A DNA stretch of 64,000 bases from Vibrio splendidus (GCF_024347615.1 NZ_AP025508.1:3596001-3660000), one strand, 5' to 3'. Counted from the first letter of the stretch, positions 18,451-28,030 are shown. Translations and numbers: made by a program. Notes: generated by a model from the sequence alone, not told the origin.

Positions 18451-18530
18451 GCTCCAATACGGTTAACCTTGCTGATCTTGTGGATTTCCGTTAGTTGCAT
18501 TTTTGCTTAATTAAACCTAAACCATAGAAC

Positions 18531-18569
18531 TATTATGTGAACATTCCAGTGGCGAATGTTCACATAATA
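18531..18569. promoter_or_regulatory. Perfect 16-bp inverted repeat upstream of dcuA
   Basis: TATTATGTGAACATTC and GAATGTTCACATAATA flank the loop CAGTGGC, about 24 nt before the dcuA start. There is no T-run, so it is not a usual terminator. It may be an mRNA leader hairpin or an operator. Confidence 0.6.
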
Positions 18570-18592
18570 AAATCTAAAATGAGGTGTTACTT

Positions 18593-19900
18593 ATGATTGC
18601 AGTAGAACTATTTGTCGTCCTGCTCTTTATCTTTTTGGGGGCCAGAATTGGCGGTATCGGTATTGGTTTTGCCGGTGGTGCTGGTGTTATTGCCCTTTCA
18701 TTAATTCTTGGTGTTCCAACAAGCCAATCTTTTATCCCGGTCGATGTAATTTTGATCATCATGTCGGTTATCACCGCAATTGCAGCAATGCAGGTTGCTG
18801 GCGGTATGGACTGGTTGGTACAAATTGCAGAAAACTTTTTGCGTAAACACCCTGAACGTATCACCTTTTACGCGCCGATTGTGACCTTTGTAATGACACT
18901 GATGGCGGGTACTGGTCACACAGCATTCTCTACGTTGCCTGTTATTGCAGAAGTAGCAAAAGGCCAAGGTGTTCGTCCTTCTCGTCCACTGTCTATCGCA
19001 GTTGTAGCCTCTCAAATTGCGATCACAGCTTCGCCTATTTCGGCAGCAGTTGTGGCTTTCGCAGCGATGCTGGCACCCTTTGGTGTCGATTACCTAACGC
19101 TATTGATGGTTTGTATTCCAACAACCTTCATCGCTTGTATGGTTGGTGCGGTTGTCGCGAACTACATGGGCAGCGAACTGAAAGACGATCCTATTTACCA
19201 AGAACGTCTAGAGAAAGGTCTAATCAAGCTAGCAACAGAAGAGAAACGCGAAATTCTACCAACAGCGAAGAAGGCGACTTACATCTTCCTTGCAGCGATT
19301 GGTTTTGTTGTTTGCTACGCAGCCGCTATCTCTAGCTCTGTTGGCCTAATTGAAAACCCAGCACTAGGCCGTAACGAAGCGATCATGTCTGTGATGCTGG
19401 CAGCAGCAGCGGCAATCGTGATGTTCACTAAGATTGATGCAGCGAAGATTTCTTCGGCTCCAACATTCCGCTCTGGTATGACTGCGTGTGTATGTGTACT
19501 GGGTGTGGCTTGGTTAGGTTCAACGTTTGTGAATGCACACGTTGCTGAAATCAAAGACGTTGCTGGTGCTCTACTGGCTGACTACCCTTGGATGCTGGCT
19601 CTTGTTCTGTTCTTCGCTTCTATGCTGCTTTACTCTCAAGGCGCAACAACGGTTGCACTGATGCCTGCAGCTCTAGCGATTGGCGTAGCACCACTAACAG
19701 CCGTGGCTTCTTTTGCTGCGGTAAGTGCACTGTTCGTACTTCCAACTTACCCTACGCTACTGGTAGCGGTTGAGATGGATGACACAGGTTCAACGCGTAT
19801 TGGTAAGTACGTATTTAACCACCCATTCTTCATTCCTGGTGTGGCAACAATCAGTACAGCGGTAGCACTCGGCTTCGCATTCGGCGGTCTGTTTATCTAA
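18593..19900 (+). CDS. dcuA: Anaerobic C4-dicarboxylate transporter DcuA
   Basis: DcuA exchanges aspartate or fumarate for succinate across the inner membrane in anaerobic growth. The 435-aa product has about ten or more hydrophobic helices. Family signatures include FLGARIGGIGIGFAGG (N terminus), AGTGHTAFSTLPVIAEVAK, SQIAITASPISAAVV and the C-terminal ASFAAVSALFVLPTYPTLL. ATG 18593 is chosen for GAGGT at 18581-18585; a GTG nine bases earlier overlaps that site. The gene follows aspA, the usual pairing. Confidence 0.96.
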   Translation: MIAVELFVVLLFIFLGARIGGIGIGFAGGAGVIALSLILGVPTSQSFIPVDVILIIMSVITAIAAMQVAGGMDWLVQIAENFLRKHPERITFYAPIVTFVMTLMAGTGHTAFSTLPVIAEVAKGQGVRPSRPLSIAVVASQIAITASPISAAVVAFAAMLAPFGVDYLTLLMVCIPTTFIACMVGAVVANYMGSELKDDPIYQERLEKGLIKLATEEKREILPTAKKATYIFLAAIGFVVCYAAAISSSVGLIENPALGRNEAIMSVMLAAAAAIVMFTKIDAAKISSAPTFRSGMTACVCVLGVAWLGSTFVNAHVAEIKDVAGALLADYPWMLALVLFFASMLLYSQGATTVALMPAALAIGVAPLTAVASFAAVSALFVLPTYPTLLVAVEMDDTGSTRIGKYVFNHPFFIPGVATISTAVALGFAFGGLFI

Positions 19901-19920
19901 CACTCGCTGAAAAACCAAAC

Positions 19921-19950
19921 CTAAAAGGAAGCTTCGGCTTCCTTTTTTCT
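19921..19950 (+). terminator. Terminator of dcuA
   Basis: AAAAGGAAGC, UUCG-type tetraloop, GCTTCCTTTTTT. Confidence 0.92.
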
Positions 19951-19964
19951 TTTCTGCACAATGT

Positions 19965-19990
19965 GTTTATTTGATACGTATCAAATAAAC
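19965..19990. promoter_or_regulatory. Perfect palindrome containing an FNR box
   Basis: The arms GTTTATTTGATAC and GTATCAAATAAAC form an uninterrupted 26-bp palindrome. Its core TTGATACGTATCAA (19971-19984) is an exact TTGAT-N4-ATCAA FNR site. The nearest downstream start is the arcD-like gene 452 nt away. Confidence 0.75.
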
Positions 19991-20442
19991 ATTATAAACC
20001 TAAAAATCCGAACAAAAATAAAGTTTGAATAAAATTCCAATAATATTCACGCCATTCATTAATAATGCCTGCCAACGCAACCACCCCTTGTTTTCCTATA
20101 ATTCACATCGAATATTAATCCAAGCTAACTAACCAAAAAACCTTGCTCTTTTTCTAACGTTTTTCAGCCTATTCATTGGTCACTATTTTTGTGAACAATA
20201 CCAAACTTAAATTCCGACGTAAGGAATAAAATAACCGCAGTTAAATTAAATCTTAATTCATTTGGATATATAAATATAAAGATACTTATATTTAAAGTCG
20301 GCAACGTCATATAGATGCTCGCTCTATAAGGGCAAGAATTTTATATCGTTGAATGCTTTATAAATGTCACTGTATTTACAATCTATAAACATTAGTCGCT
20401 AATTCACGTCAATTCTATTTAGGATGATGTAAGGAGATAGCC

Positions 20443-21891
20443 ATGACGACTCAGACGATACCAAGCGAGAAAAAAAAGGGCGGCTTCTTTGCCAACTTTA
20501 AATTCCCTTCTGCCTACACCATTCTATTTATTCTAATTGCATTCGTAGCCCTGCTTACCTGGGTTGTTCCAGCAGGCCAATACGACCGAGCAATGAATGA
20601 AGAGTTAGGTCGAGAAGTACCGGTAACCGGCACCTATCAAGCAGTAGAAGGTAACCCTCAAGGTGTGATTGACGTACTACTCGCACCTATTGACGGTTTC
20701 TACGACCACAATAGCTATGAAGCTGCAGCAATCGATGTTTCGCTGTTCATCTTAATCATTGGTGGCTTCTTAGGGCTAGTAACCAAAACTGGCGCCATCG
20801 ATGCCGGTATCGAACGCGTCACCGCCCGCCTAGAAGGGCGAGAAGAGTTGATGATACCGATACTGATGGCATTGTTTGCTGCTGGCGGTACCGTCTACGG
20901 CATGGCGGAAGAATCACTGCCATTCTATACGCTGCTAGTACCAGTAATGATGGCCGCTCGCTTTGACCCTCTGGTTGCCGCTGCGACCGTACTGCTTGGC
21001 GCAGGGATTGGGGTGCTAGGGTCAACGATTAACCCATTCGCAACCGTGATCGCTGCCAACGCCTCTGGTATCCCATTTACTGACGGTATCATGCTGCGTA
21101 TTGCCATGCTCGTTATTGGTTGGATAATTTGTGTTGCCTACGTCATGCGTTACGCAAGAATGGTTCAAGCTGACCCAACAACATCGATTGTCTACGACAA
21201 ATACGAAGAGAACAAAGCGCACTTCCTTGGTAACGCGAGCGACGAAAAACTTGATTTCACCACAACGCGTAAATTAATCCTCACTATTTTCGGTGGCTCT
21301 TTCGCTGTGATGATTTACGGTGTATCGGTTGCTGGCTGGTGGATGGCAGAGATCTCAGCGATGTTCTTAGCCGCGACAATCATTGTCGGTATTGTGGCTC
21401 GCATGAGCGAAGAAGAGTTTACGACTAGCTTCATTGATGGTGCCCGCGACCTACTTGGTGTAGCGCTTATCATCGGTATCGCGCGTGGTATCGTGGTCGT
21501 GATGGACCGCGGTATGATCACCGATACGATTCTGTTCTCTGCAGAACAAATGGTGACGGGGCTTTCTTCAGTTATCTTTATTAACGTAATGTTCTTCTTA
21601 GAGATTTTGTTGTCCTTCTTAGTGCCGTCAACGTCTGGTTTAGCCGTACTCACCATGCCAATCATGGCACCACTGGCCGACTTTGCTGGCGTAGGTCGTG
21701 ACCTCGTTATCACCGCTTACCAATCAGCATCTGGCTTGGTGAACCTAATCACCCCGACCTCTGCGGTTGTGATGGGTGGCTTGGCGATTGCCCGCGTCCC
21801 TTATGTTCGCTGGGTTAAATGGGTAATGCCATTAGTCGGTATCTTAATGGTGTTCTGCATCGTTGTACTAAGTATTGGTGCGCTTATCTAA
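20443..21891 (+). CDS. arcD: YfcC/ArcD-like basic amino acid antiporter
   Basis: A 482-aa inner-membrane carrier of the PF03606 (DcuC/YfcC) superfamily, with about twelve hydrophobic helices. The N-terminal FPSAYTILFILIAFVALLTWVVPAGQY and the re-entrant segments TVYGMAEESLPFY, GSTINPFATVIAANASG and FLVPSTSGLAVLTMPIMAPLAD are typical. Its position before arcA and arcC suggests arginine/ornithine exchange for the arginine deiminase pathway, hence the arcD name; the family also includes other amino acid carriers. AAGGAGATAG precedes ATG. It has its own terminator, so it is probably transcribed apart from arcA. Confidence 0.85.
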   Translation: MTTQTIPSEKKKGGFFANFKFPSAYTILFILIAFVALLTWVVPAGQYDRAMNEELGREVPVTGTYQAVEGNPQGVIDVLLAPIDGFYDHNSYEAAAIDVSLFILIIGGFLGLVTKTGAIDAGIERVTARLEGREELMIPILMALFAAGGTVYGMAEESLPFYTLLVPVMMAARFDPLVAAATVLLGAGIGVLGSTINPFATVIAANASGIPFTDGIMLRIAMLVIGWIICVAYVMRYARMVQADPTTSIVYDKYEENKAHFLGNASDEKLDFTTTRKLILTIFGGSFAVMIYGVSVAGWWMAEISAMFLAATIIVGIVARMSEEEFTTSFIDGARDLLGVALIIGIARGIVVVMDRGMITDTILFSAEQMVTGLSSVIFINVMFFLEILLSFLVPSTSGLAVLTMPIMAPLADFAGVGRDLVITAYQSASGLVNLITPTSAVVMGGLAIARVPYVRWVKWVMPLVGILMVFCIVVLSIGALI

Positions 21892-22705
21892 CTTAAAGCA
21901 TTTCACTCCGTTCTCATCCAAAGCCGCTTCCATAGCGGCTTTTTTTATTGCTATCTAATCCAACTCCAACCCAATCACCAAAACAACCTGCCGAGCTGCA
22001 CACGCTTCATTTAACGCCTCTCTATGACCTATCTCAGTAGCAAAGCTTAAACAAGCAAAAACCACTTGCGACAAAGAGTAAGCCAACGTTTAAACATCAA
22101 GGTTAAAGCTAATAAATCGCCAACTATTCTTCGCTCTTATATTTATACAAATATTTAGTCATTTATTAGCGTTAATTATATTTAAAGTAATTTAAACAGT
22201 AATAACCAAAGAGGAAATAGTAGTGATTTTTATAGGAAACCGGCTTAAAAAACCCAATTATAAAGTGTGACCACAATAGCTTTATTCGCATTTATTTTGT
22301 TAACAACTAATTAATTCCACATCCAAAATTAAATATCTAAATAAAAACATTGCATACTTCCAATCTAAGCTCATTCTTATCAATAAAACCATTTTGCATA
22401 TAATCCCTCACAAATTGGATTCTAGCTAGGTGAATGAAAAAAGCATGCATAATATTCCCAAGGAGTTAACTATTTAGAAAAGACTGACAATAGTTGAAAG
22501 TGCATAAAGTTTGTTAAAACCCTTGATTTTAAAGGGCTACGGGATAAAAAACGATTTGTGATAGATCTCTAAGAATACCTGACTAGCAGGCGTAATATTA
22601 ATTCCAGACAAGAGATATGAATAAAATAATTCATTCTTCTCAACTGAAAATAAATAATTACTCTTAGCAATAAAAGTAATTCAAATATATAAGAGAGAGA
22701 CGATC
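21892..22705. other. Long AT-rich intergenic region upstream of arcA
   Basis: About 810 nt with no ORF of note. After the terminator it is strongly AT-rich. I see a CRP-like half site (TTTGTGATAGATCTCT, about 22554-22569), a small hairpin CCCTT/AAGGG near 22520-22537, and an ARG-box-like TGAATAAAATAATTCA (22618-22633, spacer 2 nt too long). These are weak matches. The length suggests a long leader or several regulator sites for arcA. Confidence 0.4.
21920..21949 (+). terminator. Terminator of the arcD-like gene
   Basis: AAAGCCGCT, loop TCCAT, AGCGGCTTTTTTT. Confidence 0.93.
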
Positions 22706-23929
22706 ATGAGTAAGTTCTATGTAGGTTCTGAAATAGGTCAATTACGCCGCGTTCTAGTTCACCGCCCAAGACGCGCACTGACTCACCTAACACCCTCTAA
22801 CTGTCACGATTTGCTATTTGATGACGTACTGGCTGTTGAGCGTGCAGGTAAAGAGCATGACGCATTTACTCAAACGCTACGTGATCAAGGTGTTGAAGTT
22901 CTTCTTCTTACTGACTTGCTAGCCGACACACTAGCGGTGTCAGAAGCGAAAGATTGGCTACTAACCTGCCAAGTATCTGATTACCGTTTGGGTAAAACAT
23001 TCGCCAATGATGTGCGCTGCTACTTGGGCGATTTACCAAACCTAGAGTTAGCAAAAATCCTAACGGGCGGTTTGTCTTACGCTGAGATGCCAATGAAATC
23101 ATCTTCAATGATGCAAGGCATGCACGCACCAACCGACTTCATTATCGAGCCACTACCAAACCACCTATTTACTCGCGACACATCTTGCTGGGTATACGGC
23201 GGTGTATCTATCAACCCAATGGCGAAACCAGCTCGTCAACGTGAAACAAACCACGTTCGTGCTATTTACCGCTGGCACCCAACATTCGCAGGCCAAGACT
23301 TCATTAAATACTTCGGCGATGAAGAAAAAATCAATTACGACAACTCTACGATTGAAGGTGGTGACGTTCTTGTACTTGGTCGTGGCGCGGTGCTTATCGG
23401 TATGTCTGAACGCACAACAGCACAAGGTGTTGAACACTTAGCATCTAGCCTATTCAAACACGGTCAAGCGACACAAGTTATCGCAATGCAGCTACCAAAA
23501 CACCGCTCTTGCATGCACTTAGACACCGTAATGACTCACATGAACGAAGATACGTTCTCTGTTTACCCTGAAGTGGTAAGTAAAGACGTGCAGTGCTGGA
23601 ACCTAACTGGCGATGAGTCTGGCGCTGTAAAAGTGAAAGAAGAAGGCTACTTCGTAACGGCTATCGAAAAAGCACTTGGCGTAGACAAGCTAAACCTAAT
23701 CACAACCGGTGGCGACAACTTCCATGCAGAACGTGAACAGTGGAACGATGCAAACAACGTTCTAACGGTTAAACCTGGCGTCGTTATTGGCTACGAAGGC
23801 AACACCTACACCAATGAAAAATACGACAAAGCAGGCATCACGGTTCTTCCGATTCCAGGAGACGAACTTGGTCGCGGTCGCGGTGGCGCACGCTGCATGA
23901 GCTGCCCAATTGAGCGTGATGGTATCTAA
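22706..23929 (+). CDS. arcA: Arginine deiminase
   Basis: ArcA hydrolyses arginine to citrulline and ammonia, the first step of the ATP-yielding arginine deiminase pathway. The 407-aa product shows N-terminal [34 protein letters not shown] (about residues 155-172), the catalytic His region [11 protein letters not shown] (about residue 274), and the nucleophile Cys397 in [25 protein letters not shown] precedes ATG. arcC follows after 73 nt. Together they form an operon arcA-arcC-argF. Confidence 0.97.
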   Translation: MSKFYVGSEIGQLRRVLVHRPRRALTHLTPSNCHDLLFDDVLAVERAGKEHDAFTQTLRDQGVEVLLLTDLLADTLAVSEAKDWLLTCQVSDYRLGKTFANDVRCYLGDLPNLELAKILTGGLSYAEMPMKSSSMMQGMHAPTDFIIEPLPNHLFTRDTSCWVYGGVSINPMAKPARQRETNHVRAIYRWHPTFAGQDFIKYFGDEEKINYDNSTIEGGDVLVLGRGAVLIGMSERTTAQGVEHLASSLFKHGQATQVIAMQLPKHRSCMHLDTVMTHMNEDTFSVYPEVVSKDVQCWNLTGDESGAVKVKEEGYFVTAIEKALGVDKLNLITTGGDNFHAEREQWNDANNVLTVKPGVVIGYEGNTYTNEKYDKAGITVLPIPGDELGRGRGGARCMSCPIERDGI

Positions 23930-24002
23930 TCACTAAGACGAAAACGGCCAAGTTGAACGATCTTAAATAATCTCAGCTTGGCCAGAATGAGAGAACACAA
24001 TT

Positions 24003-24914
24003 ATGACTAAGCAAACTGTTGTTGTTGCACTCGGCGGTAACGCCCTACTTCGTCGCGGTGAGCCGTTAGAAGCCGATGTTCAACGCCGTAATATTGAAAC
24101 CGCGGTTAAAACCATCTCTGAAATCGCGAAAGTGTACAACGTGGTTCTAGTACACGGTAATGGCCCACAAGTTGGCCTACTTGCTCTGCAAGGTTTGGAA
24201 TACAAAAAAGTAAACCCGTATCCGCTGGATGTATTGGGCAGTGAAACTCAAGGCATGATCGGCTACATGCTGATGCAAGAGTTCAAGAACTACCTGCCTG
24301 ACCGCAACATCTCGTGCATGTTGACTCAAATGACGGTTGATCCAAACGATCCAGCATTTGCGGATCCAACAAAGCCGATTGGTCCGATCTACGAAGAAGC
24401 AGAAGCGCGTGAATTAGCGGAGAAATTCCACTGGATAGTAAAACCTGACGGCCAACATTTCCGTCGCGTGGTACCAAGCCCACGCCCTACCGGCATTGTT
24501 GAGCACGAAGCGATCACACAGCTTATCGATGCGGGTCACCTAGTAATTTGTACTGGCGGTGGTGGCATCCCAGTGAAAAAAGAGAATGGCAAATTAGTGG
24601 GTGTTGAAGCGGTTATCGACAAAGACATGTCAGCGGCTTTCTTGGCGAAACAACTGGATGCGGATGCGCTGCTTATTTTGACCGATGCTGAGGCTGTGTA
24701 CCTTGATTGGGGCAAGCCAACTCAACACGCACTGCGCAGCACCACACCAAGCGAATTGGCGAAGTTCACATTTGATGCAGGCTCGATGGGGCCAAAAATT
24801 GAAGCATCGTGCGAATTCATTCAGCAAGGCGGAAAAGTAGTGGGTATCGGCGCACTCGAAGATGGTTTGCAAATCCTGCAAGGCCAAGCGGGCACCAATA
24901 TCACCAAAGGTTAA
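24003..24914 (+). CDS. arcC: Carbamate kinase
   Basis: ArcC transfers the phosphate of carbamoyl phosphate to ADP, giving ATP, ammonia and CO2, the last step of the arginine deiminase route. The 303-aa amino-acid-kinase-fold protein has VVALGGNALLRRGE (about residues 6-19), HGNGPQVGLLALQ (about 51-63), and RRVVPSPRPTGIVE. CTGGGGIPV (about residues 184-192) and DADALLILTDAEAVYLDWG mark the nucleotide site. It lies between arcA and the ornithine carbamoyltransferase gene, so this strain should gain ATP from arginine when oxygen is low. Confidence 0.97.
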   Translation: MTKQTVVVALGGNALLRRGEPLEADVQRRNIETAVKTISEIAKVYNVVLVHGNGPQVGLLALQGLEYKKVNPYPLDVLGSETQGMIGYMLMQEFKNYLPDRNISCMLTQMTVDPNDPAFADPTKPIGPIYEEAEARELAEKFHWIVKPDGQHFRRVVPSPRPTGIVEHEAITQLIDAGHLVICTGGGGIPVKKENGKLVGVEAVIDKDMSAAFLAKQLDADALLILTDAEAVYLDWGKPTQHALRSTTPSELAKFTFDAGSMGPKIEASCEFIQQGGKVVGIGALEDGLQILQGQAGTNITKG

Positions 24915-25047
24915 CGCACTAGCGAGCTTTATCATCTTGAAAAACTTAAAGCTTGAGAAGCTGAAACCTTGAGAGCTTTTAAAGCTTGCGAAAACAGAAT
25001 TAAACGAAACAAACAGAACCGAACAAATTTAACTAAAAAATTGAATC

Positions 25048-25087
25048 GCGCTTTCTTGAATTTTCTTTCCCTGTAACAAGAAAGCGC
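25048..25087 (+). other. 11-bp inverted repeat in the arcC-argF spacer
   Basis: GCGCTTTCTTG and CAAGAAAGCGC pair perfectly around an 18-nt loop, about 24 nt before the argF start. No T-run follows, so it is more likely an mRNA processing or stability hairpin than a terminator. Confidence 0.55.
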
Positions 25088-25110
25088 CTAAATCTAAGAA
25101 GGAATACATC

Positions 25111-26121
25111 ATGGCTTTTAACCTACGCAATCGTAACTTCCTAAAACTACTAGATTTCACTCCACGCGAAATTCAACACTTGTTAGATCTTTCTATGGAG
25201 CTAAAAAAAGCGAAGTACAACGGTTACGAACAGCCAACACTGACTGGCAAAAACATTGCGCTTATCTTTGAGAAAACATCAACTCGTACTCGCTGTGCAT
25301 TTGAAGTTGCCGCATTCGACCAAGGTGCTCGAGTGTCTTACTTAGGCCCATCTGGCTCTCAAATTGGCCACAAAGAATCAATGAAAGATACCGCTCGCGT
25401 TCTTGGCCGTATGTACGATGGCATTGAATACCGCGGCTTCGGTCAAGAAATCGTTGAAGAGCTAGGCGCTTACGCGGGTGTACCGGTATGGAATGGTCTG
25501 ACTGACGAATTCCACCCAACACAGATCCTTGCTGACTTCCTAACCATGACGGAATACGGTCGTGGTAAACAACTGCATGAAATCAGCTTTGCTTACCTAG
25601 GTGATGCTCGCAACAACATGGGTAACTCTCTGATGGTTGGCGCTGCGAAAATGGGCATGGACATTCGCCTTGTTGCTCCAAAACAATTCTGGCCACAAGA
25701 AGAGCTATTGGCTCAATGTCGTGAAATCGCAGAACACACGGGCGGCAAAATCACGCTAACAGAAGATGTTCAAGAAGGCGTGCAAGGTTGTGACTTCCTA
25801 TACACCGATGTTTGGGTATCAATGGGCGAAGCAAAAGAAGCATGGGCTGAGCGTATTAACCTAATGATGCCTTACCAAGTCAACATGGACATGATCAAGG
25901 CAACAGGCAACCCACATGTGAAATTCATGCACTGCCTACCGGCTTTCCACGGCGAAGATACCACAGTAGGCAAACAGCTTGCTGCTGAATATCCGCAGCT
26001 TAAAGATGGCGTAGAAGTGACAGATGAAGTGGTCGAGTCTGAATTCTCTATCGTGTTCGATGAAGCAGAAAACCGCATGCACACCATCAAAGCAGTCATG
26101 GTTGCGACATTAGGCAGCTAA
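25111..26121 (+). CDS. argF: Ornithine carbamoyltransferase (catabolic arcB role likely)
   Basis: The enzyme interconverts ornithine plus carbamoyl phosphate and citrulline. The 336-aa trimer has the carbamoyl-phosphate motif [13 protein letters not shown] (about residues 54-66), the HPTQ motif [10 protein letters not shown] (about residues 134-143), and the ornithine/Zn motif MHCLPAFHG (about residues 272-280). Placed after arcA and arcC it can supply carbamoyl phosphate from citrulline, i.e. the arcB role. Vibrio annotations usually call it argF, and biosynthetic use is also possible. AAGAAGGAATACATC precedes ATG. Confidence 0.93.
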   Translation: MAFNLRNRNFLKLLDFTPREIQHLLDLSMELKKAKYNGYEQPTLTGKNIALIFEKTSTRTRCAFEVAAFDQGARVSYLGPSGSQIGHKESMKDTARVLGRMYDGIEYRGFGQEIVEELGAYAGVPVWNGLTDEFHPTQILADFLTMTEYGRGKQLHEISFAYLGDARNNMGNSLMVGAAKMGMDIRLVAPKQFWPQEELLAQCREIAEHTGGKITLTEDVQEGVQGCDFLYTDVWVSMGEAKEAWAERINLMMPYQVNMDMIKATGNPHVKFMHCLPAFHGEDTTVGKQLAAEYPQLKDGVEVTDEVVESEFSIVFDEAENRMHTIKAVMVATLGS

Positions 26122-26218
26122 TTACCTAAGAAACTAACCAGTTAAGACGTTAAAAATTAAGAAGCTAAGCACTCACTTGTTCGCAAGACGTTAATAAGTT
26201 AGGTGCAATGACAGGGAA

Positions 26219-26272
26219 ATGCGGGTGGCGTTCTTGGGATTTTGACCTTGGATAAAGCTCGCATTTTTTTTC
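26219..26272 (+). terminator. Probable terminator of arcAC-argF
   Basis: ATGCGGGT can pair with GCTCGCAT (two G-T pairs) around a 36-nt loop and is followed by eight T. The stem is modest, so the call is tentative. Confidence 0.5.
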
Positions 26273-26399
26273 ATGTAGTTGAATAGATTATTACCTTAAA
26301 AATCCTGAGAACCTCAGTTCCAACAAAGGCTTAAATGGAAGCTTAAAACGGACGTTATTTCGCATAAAAATCTATTAAATGAATACTTTACAGAAAGTA

Positions 26400-26440
26400 T
26401 TGCATGGCCTTTTTATCTGAGTATAATCCTCCGCAATTTG
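26400..26440 (+). promoter_or_regulatory. pyrBI promoter with UTP-sensing start region
   Basis: TTGCAT (26400-26405), 16 nt, TATAAT (26422-26427). The predicted start falls on AATTTG (26435-26440), the same word at which E. coli pyrBI undergoes UTP-dependent reiterative transcription. Confidence 0.75.
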
Positions 26441-26457
26441 TCTTAAGAGAGCAAAAA

Positions 26458-26565
26458 ATGAACCGCAATTTTGTCGCACATGATTGTCAACCAATACGCC
26501 TTAGAATGGCGTTGGTGTCATTTTTATTTTGCTCTATTGATCGTTTCGAAGCCTCCTATTTTTAG
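26458..26565 (+). CDS. pyrL: pyrBI operon leader peptide PyrL
   Basis: A 35-aa ORF, ATG 26458 to TAG 26565, with AGAG seven nucleotides before it. It reads through a T-rich stretch (TCATTTTTATTTTGCTCT, coding SFLFCS) where RNA polymerase would pause when UTP is scarce. It ends inside the attenuator hairpin, so a translating ribosome close behind the polymerase would block terminator formation. This is the E. coli PyrL design. The peptide sequence itself is not conserved, as expected for a leader. Confidence 0.85.
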   Translation: MNRNFVAHDCQPIRLRMALVSFLFCSIDRFEASYF

Positions 26566-26579
26566 GAGGCTTTTTTTTG
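26550..26579 (+). terminator. pyrBI attenuator
   Basis: GCCTCCTA, loop TTTT, TAGGAGGC followed by eight T, located 43 nt before pyrB. High UTP would let it terminate most transcripts; low UTP couples translation of pyrL and allows read-through. Confidence 0.92.
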
Positions 26580-26620
26580 TCCGCAATTTGACTGTATGCA
26601 TAGAAAAAGGAAGACCCGTT

Positions 26621-27550
26621 ATGGCGCATTCGTTATTTAACAAGCACATCATCTCCATTCCAGAGCTCTCTCGTGATGAACTGGAGCTTATCGTCGATAC
26701 TGCTGCAAGACTCAAAGCAGAGCCAAATCCAGAGCTGCTGAAAAATAAGGTTGTCGCGAGCTGCTTCTTTGAACCTTCAACTCGAACTCGCCTTTCATTT
26801 GAAACCGCGGTTCAGCGTCTTGGCGGCACCGTCATCGGTTTTGATAATGGCGGAAACACATCGCTGGCTAAGAAAGGCGAAACACTTGCCGATTCGGTGC
26901 AGGTCATTTCTTCTTACGTTGATGCCTTTGTAATGCGTCACCCACAAGAAGGCGCAGCACGTTTAGCCTCTGAATTCTCTAACGGTGTGCCAATTGTGAA
27001 TGGTGGCGACGGTGCGAACCAACACCCAACGCAGACCTTGTTGGATCTATTCTCTATTTACGAAACGCAAGGCACGCTCGATAACCTCAATGTGGCATTC
27101 GTTGGTGACCTAAAATATGGCCGCACCGTGCACTCATTGACGCAAGCACTATCAAAATTCAATAACGTGCGTTTCTTCTTTATCGCGCCAGAAGTGTTAG
27201 CGATGCCAGATTATATCTGTGAAGAACTGGAAGAGATGGGTATCCAATACAGCACCCACAGCAGCATTGAAGAAGTGGTGCCTGAACTGGATGTGCTGTA
27301 CATGACTCGCGTACAGAAAGAGCGCTTTGATGCGTCAGAATACGCGCACATGAAATCGGCTTACATTCTGACGGCCGATACGCTGAAAGACGCTCGCCAA
27401 AACATGAAGGTGCTTCACCCACTGCCACGTGTCGACGAAATCACAACTGACGTCGATAAAACGCCACACGCTTACTACTTCGAACAAGCTGAAAACGGTG
27501 TGTATGCACGTGAAGCTTTATTAGCCCTAGTTCTAAACGACACTTTATAA
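26621..27550 (+). CDS. pyrB: Aspartate carbamoyltransferase catalytic subunit
   Basis: PyrB condenses carbamoyl phosphate and aspartate in the first committed step of pyrimidine synthesis. The 309-aa product shows [15 protein letters not shown] (about residues 49-63), the flexible [14 protein letters not shown] loop (about residues 78-91, Lys and Ser ligands), [10 protein letters not shown] (about residues 134-143) and HPLPRVDEI (about residues 265-273). ATG 26621 begins MAHSLFNKH. The open frame extends 50 codons upstream through the attenuator, but that part does not match PyrB. pyrI follows after 15 nt. Confidence 0.97.
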   Translation: MAHSLFNKHIISIPELSRDELELIVDTAARLKAEPNPELLKNKVVASCFFEPSTRTRLSFETAVQRLGGTVIGFDNGGNTSLAKKGETLADSVQVISSYVDAFVMRHPQEGAARLASEFSNGVPIVNGGDGANQHPTQTLLDLFSIYETQGTLDNLNVAFVGDLKYGRTVHSLTQALSKFNNVRFFFIAPEVLAMPDYICEELEEMGIQYSTHSSIEEVVPELDVLYMTRVQKERFDASEYAHMKSAYILTADTLKDARQNMKVLHPLPRVDEITTDVDKTPHAYYFEQAENGVYAREALLALVLNDTL

Positions 27551-27565
27551 GCAGGAGATACAGTC

Positions 27566-28030
27566 ATGGTTAAACAAACTCAGCTACAAGTAGAAGCGAT
27601 CCGTAATGGCAGCGTGATTGACCACATCCCTGCTCATCTTGGGATTAAAATTCTCAAACTGTTCAAACTGCATAAAACAGAACAACGCATCACGATGGGG
27701 TTAAACCTGCCATCATCAGCGCTCGGCAACAAAGACCTAATCAAGATTGAGAACATCTTTCTGACCAAGGAACAAGCCAACCAATTGGCTCTATACGCTC
27801 CACAAGCGACAGTGAATCAAATTGAAGAGTACAAAGTGGTCAACAAGCTAACACTTGTGCTGCCAGAACAAATCAACAGTGTGTTCGCTTGCCCAAATAG
27901 CAACTGTATTTCGCACGGTGAACCTGTCGAAAGTAGCTTTAAAGTGCAGTTAAAACACGAAAACGTACAGCTAAAATGTCACTACTGTGAAAAAGTATTC
28001 TCTCGCGAGATCATGAGTGAAATTCGCTAA
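27566..28030 (+). CDS. pyrI: Aspartate carbamoyltransferase regulatory subunit
   Basis: PyrI binds CTP and ATP and transmits allosteric control to PyrB. The 154-aa product has the N-terminal nucleotide-binding part ([22 protein letters not shown]) and the C-terminal zinc domain with four Cys in CPNSNC and CHYC. The zinc domain contacts the catalytic trimers. CAGGAGATACAGTC precedes ATG. It is cotranscribed with pyrB. Confidence 0.97.
   Translation: MVKQTQLQVEAIRNGSVIDHIPAHLGIKILKLFKLHKTEQRITMGLNLPSSALGNKDLIKIENIFLTKEQANQLALYAPQATVNQIEEYKVVNKLTLVLPEQINSVFACPNSNCISHGEPVESSFKVQLKHENVQLKCHYCEKVFSREIMSEIR

Larger units (their letters stand above)
19901..20442. other. Intergenic region between dcuA and the arcD-like gene
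   Basis: After the dcuA terminator this AT-rich spacer holds a 26-bp palindrome with a perfect FNR core (see separate entry). An ARG-box-like word (TAAATCTTAATTCA, 20247-20260, 12 of 14) and AAGGAGATAG before the arcD-like start also occur. No ORF or clear second terminator is seen. Confidence 0.5.
26122..26457. other. Intergenic region between argF and pyrL
   Basis: Holds a weak argF terminator in its first half and the pyrBI promoter in its last 60 nt. Nothing else is recognised. Confidence 0.5.

Noticed and set aside
18531..18569. Inverted repeat before dcuA considered as a CRP site
   Set aside because: The TGTGA and TCACA words are 20 nt apart instead of 6 and belong to a long hairpin.
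21315..21713. Minus-strand open frame within the arcD-like gene
   Set aside because: Lies entirely antisense to a conserved membrane carrier and has no recognised family pattern.
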